A program made the translations under genes and the position numbers. A model generated the notes under the pieces. That model was not told where the DNA came from and ran no database searches. It saw only the letters and a list, made by a program, of their open reading frames with translations. This document shows, piece after piece, positions 50,781 to 61,904 of a stretch of DNA of 64,000 bases. How positions within the stretch are numbered: position 1 is the first letter of the stretch; every line of letters starts with the position of its first letter. The DNA is from Datnioides undecimradiatus (Eukaryota; Chordata; Actinopteri; Lobotiformes; Datnioididae): positions 1,736,001 through 1,800,000 of the forward strand of contig WARS01001868.1 in the NCBI GenBank assembly GCA_008933995.1, written 5' to 3'.

Positions 50781-51560
50781 TTAAAGGAATATTTCAACAT
50801 TTTGGAAAATATGCTTTCTTGTGTCACCAGCATACATGGTTACAGACGCCTACGCCATTACCATAGCAACTGTTGCAGACAGGTTGGCGATGGTTGGACA
50901 CACAAGTCAGATCTGATCGCTTGCAAAATAACATTTCAGACTGTCCAAAAGATGTGATCTGAGAAACAGATCTGATTCACCTGCAGACAGAACAGACCTG
51001 TACATGAGAAGACTGATGTCAATCTCACAACTGTACCTTAAAGATTACCTGAACATTTTGCGTCTGACCCACTTGCACTTGCACACTTGTGATGTCACGG
51101 TGTGCTGAAACACCCTTCAACATTACTGCAGCAAGGTGAGAAGTTGCATCACTGGAAACCTATAGAAACAAGAGTGGTTCAAGGAGTGTTGTGTTTCTCT
51201 CTAACTAGTTAATTAGCTTAGCACAAAATGGGGTCAGACAGCTAGTCTGGCTCCGTCCTAAGCTTAAAAATACACCCACAGCATGGCTAAGCTCATCAAT
51301 TAACGCTTTATCTCATTTGTTTAATCTGCAGGCCAACTGAACTGTGAAAACAGGAAGTTGTGTTTTCACAAGGAGTTGCATGCTGCTACATGCTAGAGCA
51401 CATGTCCTTGTAAAATGAACAGAGCCAGACTAACTGTTTCCCCAAGCTAAGCTAAACAAAGGTGTGATCAGTCTGTTATGTCACTCTGTTTAACTCAGGA
51501 AGACAATAAATAATTAAGTAATTATTAAGTAATTCCCGAAATGGTGAACTGCACCTTTAA
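50781..51560. mobile_element. degenerate miniature inverted-repeat element with internal insertion
   Basis: The left end is TTAAAGGAATATTTCAACAT then TTTGG (50781-50805); the right end CCGAAATGGTGAACTGCACC then TTTAA (51536-51560) is its diverged inverse, with about 18 of 25 positions agreeing. The interior block at 51205-51440 (TTAGCTTAGCACAAAATGGG, CAGCTAGTCTGGCTCCGTCC, TCATTTGTTTAATCTGCAGG) matches a widespread teleost element. The 50840-51190 interior does not match the usual form and may be an insertion or rearrangement. Confidence 0.65.
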
Positions 51561-52779
51561 GTCTTATTCTTGGTAGAGAGTCAAAACAGGGACACTCACT
51601 CCTCAAAGTTAGCATATCTTGCTCTGTTCTGGGGAGAGTTTCACTTTACTTTTATGGTGCTAAAGGTGCTATGCTCCCAGTGCACAAAATTACTTTAAGT
51701 AATGTGCAGAGGGATAATCCTGGTAATATCATATCATATATCTTATTAAATAGAGAATCATTACAACTTCTGGTGTCTATCCATCCATCTGTATTTATTT
51801 TTGGTGCGCAGATGTGAGAGACTGCACAAACAAAATTGGTGAACTGCAGGTTACATGACATGCTGAGCAGAGCTCTGTGCAGAAGCGCTGACAGTGACAG
51901 GGTCTAGCGGTGATACCGGGGCACTGGAGGTCTCTCAAGTGTCGCCGAGAGCTATGGCCACATAATTTGATATAGCTGCAGTGGTGAGAACGAGGAAAAA
52001 CACAAACAGCAACCTTTAATTATGCTGCCGCGGCTACTTCTCAAAGAGTGGAGTCTCGAGGTCAGTAAATCTCATCATTTTGTACACAAGACTTTTAGGA
52101 GTTCATTTATCAGGTTAATTCTACGAGGAGCCAGAAGCTGACTTTTTGATCGACCTTCTCCCGTGTGCATCCTGGCTCTTTAATCAAACGTAAGATCTTT
52201 CTTCACCTCAGATCTCTCGTCGTGACATTTCTTCAAGGGGTTAATTTGCCAACAGCCATCACCAGACATGTCAGTCCGTAGTCAAATGATCTCACTTGTG
52301 CAGAAACAGTGCTTAAAATTCATTCCATCTCCCCTGTCAATCACTGATGGCTGCATCAGATCAGAGTTTTGTCTGAGCTGAGGCTGAACTTGGTGGAGAT
52401 CAGTGGTGTCAGAGAATTCCCCTGGCCTCCCTCCATCCCCAGAAGGTCACTTTGCCGCAGGCTCTCTTTTCCTTTCTTTGGCTCTAAGAGTTGCAGGAAA
52501 GCTAATGTGCCCGACTAATGAGAGAGAGAGAGAGAAAGACAGGAAGAGCGGCAAGGAAAGAAAGAAAAAGCAGCGAGCGGATTAGCTTCAGATTTCAGAT
52601 TTAAAATGCTAATCTGTTGTCTAAAGTTGAACTCAGTGTTGCGCAGTTTGTGGCAGAGTACCAACGATCTTTCTGTGTTACTAAGCAGCAGAACATGTTC
52701 TGCCACTGTCGCTGTTTGTGAGGCTTTTTTTTGTGGACCGGCTTTCTCCTGAAAGCTGATCAAAAGCTGTTTATTCGCC

Positions 52780-53010
52780 CTGTGTGTGTGTGTGTGTGTC
52801 TGTGTGTGTTTTGCAGCGCCGTGGTGCAGATTTCATCTTTGTGTGTTTGTGCGCTCACTTGTATGTTTGTTTCTGCATTTGCGCACACAGGCATGTTTCT
52901 CTCTGTCGCCACTGGCTTTAATCATCTGTAGAGCGAGGCCATGGGCAGAAGTCAGTGGTGACCCTCCCACGCTTATTCAGTGTGTGTGTGTGCGTGTGTG
53001 TGTGTGTGTC
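52780..53010. repeat. two (GT)n tracts
   Basis: Interrupted GT repeats at 52780-52810 and 52980-53010, separated by GT-rich DNA. Confidence 0.85.
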
Positions 53011-55553
53011 TCTTTATGCATCGTTCCCCCTTGTGCTGCAGTCCTGCTCCTCTGCTAATGACCCAGCAAAGCACCTTAATGACAAGGAACACATACTCCC
53101 TGCTGTTCTGTGAGCCACAACTAATAAGTTGGTCAGTCAAACACAGCAAGTATTGTAACCCCTCTAAAAACAAACAAAAAACCAAAAAATAGAAATCAGT
53201 GAGAAAACAGCAAAGCATGAGCTGCAACGAGCCAATAAGATTTCACAGCTCTGGCGGCGAGTGAAGAAAGCTCCATCACTCAGATCTGCTCGGGTCTTTG
53301 ATGGGCATAGGGCAGAGAGGCGGAGGGAGGGGGGGGGTGCGAGGCGAGCGGCGGACCAGTGCAAGACAAGAACGAATAGTAAAATCAGAATTTGTTTGTT
53401 TATCTTTTACTGCTAATTCCTCATTAAAACCAGTCAGAGGCAGCAGGAGCCCTTTGATAAGAAGCAGCACAGTGTTTGCTTTACTTCTCTGAGCGCTGTC
53501 ATCTGGTAGGCCCACTGTGTGAGTTGGCTGCAGACACCGAGAGCCTGTGTTGATTTACCTTATTTGAAATGTATCATTTTCATACCTCCTTCATTATTAT
53601 TTTTCGCAGCTGACTGTTTGCTCAGTTGTAATCTGGCGAATCAGAGCGTTCAGCGCCGCGCGGCTTTGTCTCGAGCGAGGACTTTGTTATTAACCAGCAC
53701 CATGTCCACTTCCATCTCTGCCATGAAATACTGTTCACGTAATTGCTCTGATGCTTGGCATGTGCATGTGCGTGCGTAGGATGAAGTGTGTGTATGAGTG
53801 TGTGTGCGCAGCCCACACTCTAAGTCGACATGCGTGTAACAAGGGCTGTATTGTATTTAAAGACAAGGCTGTATTTCATAGGTCATTTCCCTTCGCTCCT
53901 CCAGAGCACAGTGCCCGGACCACGTCCACCTAAAGCCGTGATTGAGTTCAGCTCATTTTTCAATTCTGCCTCGTGTCCAGGTTTTAATAAAGCCAGTAGA
54001 AGGGTTTGGAAAATTAGGGGGCTGTTGGGTGATGGGGGTGGAGGGGGAGACGGTGTGAAAGGCACTAATTCCAGCGTCGCTTGGTGCCGGTTTGGGATCT
54101 CATTAGTGCCGTGTTGCACTGTCACACATACGCGTCCACTTGCTCAATCATAGCGAGCAAAGACCTGTTTAAATCCAAAATGAGTTCCTGGCTACAAAGT
54201 CTGATTTATGGGGGCTGCAACCCAGGAAATACCACAGACCTCTGTCTCAGTAGCCCCATTTTTTATGTTTGGAGATTGTTTGTTTGTCTATTTTCCTCTC
54301 CTTTCTCTTTCTCTCCATTCCTCACACTTTTCTCTTATTTTAAGAACTTCCTGGTCGTTCTTTCCTCCTTTCCTCCTTCATAAATAAAATCTTGATGAAA
54401 AAAATCAAACCAGCGTTTCAAGTTTCAAGAGCTGCTTTAATCAAAACACCCAAAAAAGAAATAAAAACAATATTTTCTCACTTACTTACATAATCTAAAT
54501 CAGCGGTGTTTCTAGCTGGCAATCTTGTGAACCAGTAACAGGTCCCAAAATAAAATCCAAAGGGTCTCCAGATGATATAAAGCAATAAAATCAGTTAGAG
54601 AAAAATCTTTTTCTTCCATTTTTCACATGCTTTTTGAAATACTGGACAGTTTCAACTAAAAAAGTCCTGCACATCATACATTTTGAGAAGAAAAATGCAT
54701 TTTTGGTCAACAACCTTTGACACAAGCTGTCATTTGTTCATTTTGAAGGGTCACAAGACAAAACATGGATAATCCACAGAACATGTGGTCAATAGTTTTG
54801 AGTGAATGCTTAACTCCTCAGTGGAAACTGCTCACAGCTGATATACGAAAGCTCTTATATTAGCATTTCTAGCGCATGAGCAGTGGTATTTTGCTTTTCT
54901 CATCATGCTATTTAAAATGTGCAGGAATTCCTTCGTGGAAAAATGCTGAAGCAACACATGCAGCGTCTTAAAAACTGAGAAACTGGAGATATTCCACTGC
55001 AAGCTTGTCAAACTCATATTAATAAGATGAGCTGGGCTATTCCTCTCTCACTGTGAACATGATCTGCAGCTCAAACCATGAAACAGCCTCTCATTTGGCC
55101 CTCTCTACTGTAACAGTGTGTACCTACAGTATCTCATTTCCCTGTGCACCAGTATCCTCCACACTCTCATGAAGGGGCCTGACTATCCTCTAAATCCGCC
55201 AGGGTTTGATCATTAGGACGTACAGGAGGAATCAATCCGGTGAGTGAATTCACATCACATACACCTCCAGCTCTCATCAAATGACCTTGACTGCTGCCGC
55301 CGCCACTGGCATCGCTTGGTTTTTAGATGAGAGGCTAAGTATGATAGTAAGACGTGTGATGTGCAGATGAAGTATAGTGCTGCACATTAGCGGGTTCGAA
55401 GAGGTAAATTCCAGCAGGCTAATGAATGTGCCATGCTGACTAATTTAAAGTTCAGCTCCCACGTAAAGGTAATGAGAGCCGCTGCACACTCACAGCAGCC
55501 TCTCACTACAGGCCAGAGTGGCTGATTTGAGGTTAGACATCTGCAGTGCGCGT

Positions 55554-55588
<35 letters not shown>
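55554..55588. repeat. (GT)n microsatellite
   Basis: About 16 GT units with one interruption at the left side. Confidence 0.95.
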
Positions 55589-55590
<2 letters not shown>

Positions 55591-56614
55591 AATGTAAGGG
55601 TGGTGCATGTTGTCTCAGAGCTGTTAGTTAACGGTGAAGTTCGCCAGCGCTCGGGCCCTGATGGTGATTACCTCCGGCTGGTCTCCTGCGTCAGCTCCCA
55701 GAACGCAGAGGCCTCATCCCCCGGACATATGGAATTACAAAGCGACGCAACATTTGCACGTGCTGTCACCTTTGCCGAACGCATGCGTAGACACTAAAAC
55801 ACGCTGTCACGGTGCGATACTGCAGGTCTGTGCTCCTGCCAGCTCGGCAGCTTTGTTAACATCTTTGCGTACTGTAGTACACCAGCTCCCCTATCCATAT
55901 GCAGTACATCCCGGTAATAAAACGAGTGTCACCTGCATGTGACTGAGATATTTTTGTAGGTGAAGACACGATATCCACAGCCAGCAGTTCTGAGAATGCA
56001 GGTGGTTCAGATGGTGCAGATGAATGTTCTTCAGACTGGGGCAAATGTCGCTGTTACACAACTGAAGAGTAATAACTGCGATGAGGGCCAACTCTTTTCT
56101 TTTTTTTTTTTCCTCCTCTGCTGCTCTGTGCAGGAGACTGGGCAGAGTTTCAAAGCCTCCTCTTTTCTCACTCTGACTCAGTCGGAAGGAGAGAGAAGAA
56201 GAAAAAAAAAAGTCCTTCTCCCACATTCACACAGGAAATTCATCATTCTGTTTTCTGTACGTGGACTAAAAGATTCCAGGAGCAAAAGACTATTGTCCCT
56301 TGTGTTCAGTACGCTGTCACTCCCTGCATGGCATCGCCATCATCCCGTAACCATTCACGCTACTCGCTCCCTCACACACCAACACACACACATGCACTCG
56401 GCCTGTTTGACATTCCCCTGAGACTCCGATGCCTTGTATGCAACAGTGCAGGTGTGACTGCTGTGCAGGCCGTATTCAAACTACTTGTTTATCTATGCGT
56501 GTTCTCTTCTTATTTATTCACCTTGTAATTTATTTATCCGCACATTTTGTTTTTCCAGTATATGATCCACGGTTCTGGAGCCGGGAACGTGCATGCTGCA
56601 GCAAGATGTCGGGT

Positions 56615-56880
56615 TCGTTTTAACTAGGCTCATTAGCTGCAGAAGGCGGCACCGGTTAATTAAAATAATTCCCTGTTATCGCGGCTGCTTTGGTCAGCCA
56701 AACGATACCGGGGGACTGCTATGCAGCACAGACTGCTCTCGCTCGGCGAACGGCGCTCCTCGACCACAGCTAGCACCTAATTAGCGCTGGAGGAGGAATA
56801 TTTTACCGCGAATTAACATGCCGCGCTTCGGCCTGTGCTCTAATTGACGAGCCTCATCTGAGGGCCTGTGGAAGACTGCG
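56615..56880. promoter_or_regulatory. candidate regulatory element upstream of ntng2
   Basis: An unusual mix of CpG-containing DNA with homeodomain cores (GGTTAATTAAAATAATT, CCTAATTAGCGC, GCGAATTAAC, CTCTAATTGACG) and no repeats or long frames. It stands out from the flanking AT-rich DNA about 24 kb upstream of the candidate first exon. Confidence 0.25.
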
Positions 56881-59089
56881 GCTGTACGGCGGCTCGACTC
56901 AAGCGCAGGAGAGAAACACGCATAGAATGTGTAACCATTTCATAATTAGTGAGAATCAAAAAGCTGCTTGTTTAGTGGCGGACTTAAGTTCATTTTTATG
57001 GGCGTTGCGTACTCACTCGCAGAAGGGGCCTCCCTGTGTTCTCCCATGACCTCCGCTGCCCTCATTTCCAGCATGAAAGCAGGTGGGGACGTTACACAGG
57101 TTAGAGGGCAACAGTGGTAAATATCCTATAATCCATGTTCAGATCAAAACTCAAAGGTCCAGCCTAATGAAAGCATTTGGACGAGCCATAATCCGGAGTA
57201 ATAGGAGGGGATCCCACAACACTCTGCTCATCAAGTCACTCTGTTGAATAACATTAAAACCCAAACAACCTTCAACATATTTAAAACCCCGGGGTAAGCT
57301 TTCGCACATGGCTATGCCAACAGGCAGTGTTTTGAAAGAAAATTTAACCACACTAATATTTGATTTCTTGCTGAGCAGTTGGATACTTGCAGGCTGTTTA
57401 TGTGACTGTCTTCAAGGACACGTCTGCAGTTTTTCAAGTTTCTCCGTGCAGTGCTCGTCTCTACAGATGCATGAGCACATTGAAAAGAGCTATCGTTTGA
57501 TGCCGTTGTTCCTGATCAGGAAGAGACCGCAAACTAGTGTGATTCCGGCGTGCAAGATGAGGAACAAAACTCACAAATTATTTATTCTAAAGTTGAGTCG
57601 TATGAGGATATGTGAGGTTTCAACAGTCGGAGTTGCTCCAGCCGAGTGAATACTGCACACACAAACACTGCACGCACAAAAAGCGTGATGATGAAGATAC
57701 AACTTTGACTGGTTCATATTTGCCTCAGGGTCTTCTCACAGTCTTCGTAGAAACATAGAGGAATGATTACACTAACCAATAACTCCTTCAATGTACACAC
57801 AATATGGGCATGTGAGTATTTAAAAGATTGGTCGTGACAAAAGGACTTAATGTTGCTTTGTAAATATTTTATTACGGCTTAGATCCATGTGTAATTAACC
57901 ATATGTGGGCGCAACTTGGTGATGAACTATTTTTAAGTGTTTGTCATGTTTAGCAAGCCCCTCAAAGTGCACACATTTTTCTTTTCTTGCACTTGCATAA
58001 AGAAGTTGCATAAAGAAGACACAAAAAGGCGATTTTTAAGGACGAATTTGTCGAAATTAAAGCCGCGGAGGGTAAACACATTGTGATTTTAGTCCCAAAT
58101 ATGGATCAATCTCCAAAAACACTGAATCCTACAATCCTCGCAGTGCAATCGATATTTTTCCTCCGTGTCTCGAGGCCCAAACTGAGCTTACTCTGATGAT
58201 GTCACCGTTATTACAGCACTGATGCTTTTGCTGAGAAGACCTTATGCAACAGGTTTTTGTTTTTTGTGTAAAATACTTGGACCTTCATTCACAGGGCAGT
58301 TTACGCAGCACAGACACATTTTGCTCAGCGTGTGTGTGTGTGAGTGTGTATTATAGCTTCTTGTGCAGATTAGTGGATGTTGCTGCTATAATCGGTTCAT
58401 AAAACTGGAAACATTTGCCCAATATTCCCTATGATGATGTTTGTTGTGTATCTGAGATAACTGCTGTGACTAATGCGTTGCTCTTTCCAGCAGGAAAGAT
58501 GTCTCTTTTTCTCTCCCTCTGTTTCTCTCCTTTGCTTTTTCCTCCCTTTTGTCTCTCTGTGCAGAGCTGTAACAACGTTGTCACATTTTAACATATTGGT
58601 TGTGAGGAGAGTGGGTGGGAGCGCTGACTCTTCTTAAGAATGTTTTTTTTTTTTTATCTGTGTATTTGTATGGTGATGTTTGTTCTCGGCATGCTAATCT
58701 AGCAGTCAACAGTGGTAAAGCCCGAGTTGTGTATTTCAGAGACCCGGGGATCTTTTGATCAGACCAGCGCTGCCTGCTGAGTTCCTTCGCAACCCTACCG
58801 AGGCTTGTTTGCAGCCGCACACACTGTATGCACAGGCTGCTGCTGCTGCCGCTGCTGCTGGAGTAGTCACTCACACACTGGGGGTTATACTGTATGCTTT
58901 CACACACACTCACACACACCTGGGCATTAACATTTCTCGCACAGGAACAGAAAAATGTCTTTGTCCACGCTGTGGTAATGAAAGCAGAAGCATGAAGGTA
59001 CACAAGACCTGCACGCCGGCATACATCCATTCATGGTGGCTTGAAAAAACATACTACGCTTCAACTTTACCATGCACTCTGTGGGGTTG

Positions 59090-59126
59090 ACACACACACA
59101 CACACACACACGCACACACACACACA
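59090..59126. repeat. (CA)n microsatellite
   Basis: About 18 CA units with a single CG interruption. Confidence 0.95.
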
Positions 59127-59429
59127 TTTGAGCCCACTCACTGACACATGAAAGCAGACACAGAGACGAGCAGCCTCCGCGGGCCTCAGGGAGCTCTAAT
59201 GGCCTTGTAGAGTGCAGTCAGGGAGAGTGAGGGTGAAGAGCAGAGCAAGGTGAAGATGCACAGCTCCACTTTCAGTTAAACACACTCACACACACACATG
59301 CACGTGAACATCTGTGTGCTTAGACACATTGTGCACCAGCAAAGTGAAAAGCACAACCACAGAGAAAGCACATAACTAACAAACATGCCACTACAAGCAG
59401 AATTCAGTGCAACACTTACTCTCTTTCTC

Positions 59430-59467
<38 letters not shown>
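59430..59467. repeat. (CA)n microsatellite
   Basis: About 18 CA units with one CG near the left end. Confidence 0.95.
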
Positions 59468-59471
<4 letters not shown>

Positions 59472-59843
59472 TTGCTACAGTCAAGCGGCCCTGTCCTGAT
59501 GAAGCTGCTGTTTCTAAAAGGAGCAGAACATGAATTATGCAGGTTCGTCTTCACATGAGGGGGTTTTTCTCCTTCTCCGCCGCATTCCTCTAAGCCAGCT
59601 GTTTTGTATTTCTCCTCTGACTTTCCTCCACTCTCTCTTTCACTCTTTTAAACTCATCCTCTCATCTCAAACACTTCTATCTTTCTCACTTTAAATCATG
59701 TCTCCCCAAAAAAACTGCAAGCCCCCCCCCCCCACATCGCACGCCTCCTGCATGCTGCCCCCTGGGCTCCCCTGCTTCTCCTCTTCTGCTCTCTGCTGCA
59801 CCCACTAACCCTTTTTCCATCTCTTTATCTTTGTCTTGATGTT

Positions 59844-59845
<2 letters not shown>

Positions 59846-59877
<32 letters not shown>
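59846..59877. repeat. (CA)n microsatellite
   Basis: About 16 CA units. It is the third CA tract within 800 bases, after those at 59090 and 59430. Confidence 0.95.
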
Positions 59878-59878
<1 letters not shown>

Positions 59879-60239
59879 ATCTCTCTGTATTTCTGCTCAC
59901 TTCGCCCTCGTCGGTGGAGTGCTGAGCAGAGGAAGGGAAGAGGGCCAGTGCTGCGCCGCTCATATCGGATTCTCATAAGTGTGTGAAAGAGGAGAAGCGG
60001 AAGTCTTACAGTTTGTCATCTGCCCCCGCGGCTCAAGTTTCCCTATTAAAGACGCCTGTGACAAATGTCAGAGTGATTCGCGACCATCAAATTGTGCAAT
60101 GTTTGTTTGTTTGTGCGTTTGTATCAGTGTGGTGACAGAGAAGGTGAGAGAAATGAGATTTTTACACCAACGCCTTAGCTACCAGCTACAGTGCATGTTC
60201 TGTAAAGGGCTGGTTAACCCGTCACAGCATTGAATAACA

Positions 60240-60282
60240 ATGTCCCTGTTACTCTGGATGATCTACAGAGTAGCAGGGACAT
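60240..60282. other. short hairpin, 17-base-pair stem
   Basis: Arms 60240-60256 and 60266-60282 pair fully if one T:G is allowed in the plus-strand RNA, with a 9-base loop. The stem is too short for a typical microRNA precursor. It could be part of an old inverted-repeat element. Confidence 0.6.
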
Positions 60283-61880
60283 CTACACTGTGAACAATCG
60301 TCCCTGGGATGGCTTTCATCAAAGAAATAGTCATAAAACAGTTCACACCAACATTTGTCTGGTGGATTATCTTGAATAACAGGGAATCTGTTTTTGGAAA
60401 GACATGTTGCTGCTAAAAGCTGACAGTATTCTATGCAATGCATTTTCTAATTGTCAGCAATGTGCTTGTGTGTCTTTCTTAGTAGAGAACGGGAGGGAAG
60501 CAGGAACTTCAAACAAGAAGAAACTCATTTAAAATCAGAGAGAGAGACATTTGCAGTAATCCAGCCTTGGTATGTAGCCTCAGTAAGAACCATGTTGTGC
60601 AGTTCTTTCAATATGTTTTGACAGCGATGGTAACAATCTAATATATTTGAGGTCATAAGTTTCTTCATGTAGCCTGAAGCACTTGAATGGTTTGCCACGA
60701 GATGTGTTACAAACATTAATGTGCTCCTCAGTAACTTTGGTGGACTTTGCATCCAGCACCATCATTTATTCAAAATCTTGTCTTATACTGTGATCATTAA
60801 CAGATATTTGCAAAAGTTGGGTTAGCACGCTAGGTTAGAGAGTTTCCCTTCAGTGACGCCGGTGAACTTTATTGCAGATAAGTCACATTTTGACGAGAGT
60901 GTAATCCGTTGTGTGATATGTGTGTCTTTACACCTTGGTACACCAAGTGCTGTTACAGTTTGTGGTGATGTTACCAGATACAACTGCTCCGTGTGACTTC
61001 TGTATGACGTAATGAAGCATTATTGATACCTGTGAATGTAGCTTGTGACATAGAGTGTATTCAGATGCTGTCCAATGCAGTCCAATAGCTCCTCCATAGT
61101 CCTGCTGACAAACATAGAGAACAGAAAGCCTGAACCTGAGCCTGATGTTAATACGGCCAGTAAACTCTAGAAATACCTTTGATTTCCTTCACAAAGACAG
61201 ATGAAAGAAATCCTCTATAAAAGATTGCATGGAGTTACACAAGATGGGGGCACAGTGGCTAGCCCGCAGGTGATGTCAGGACTTCAGCCAATGACCCACG
61301 GCTTTAAAATTTGATCAAAAATATATCGTTTCTGGTCATTTTTGTGAAATATTTAAAAAAAAACGGCGTAAATACTGAATCTGTCAGGGACTATTTTCAG
61401 CTGTGGGTTACTTTATAGCAACTGGATGACGTACGTGACTCTGAATAAACTGCAGTGTCCTTGTTTATCATAAGAAAGAAACATGTTAATGCTAAAATTA
61501 ACCTCCACTGTATTGGATTGGAGGAAGAAATTTTAGAAAGACCAAAGCCAAAAAGGTCACCTCTCTCCCCCGTGGTGTGGTGAGAAGTCACCAGTGGGCC
61601 AATCACTGGGGCCATTTTCATCTCTCTCTCTCGCTCTCCTCTCAAAGCAGCTGCTTTGTCCTTGCGGGATCGATCCGGAGTGGCATTGTCGGGTCGGTTC
61701 TGCTGTGCCCCTGTCAGCAGGGAATCCAGGCGTTCCTAACAGGAGTGCGTCACATGGCCCCGGCTCGCCTTCAGGGTCCAGGTCCACCGGGCTCTGGAAC
61801 ACATGTGGTCTGGCCCATTGCCAACTCTTCAGCAGCAGCACACACATGACCACAAAAGCTGAGTCTGACTGCGTGTGACA

Positions 61881-61904
61881 GTGTGTGTGTGTGTGTGTGT
61901 GTGT
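61881..61904. repeat. (GT)n microsatellite
   Basis: About 12 GT units; an A-run follows at 61995-62012. Confidence 0.9.

Larger units (their letters stand above)
51561..56614. other. upstream non-coding DNA after the 50.8 kb element
   Basis: No gene recognised. GT tracts at 52780-53010 and 55554 and an A/T-rich 54400-55050 block are the only structure seen. Confidence 0.6.

Noticed and set aside
55385..55410. GGTTCGAA resembling a tRNA T-loop
   Set aside because: No acceptor stem, D-loop or A-box at the right distance.
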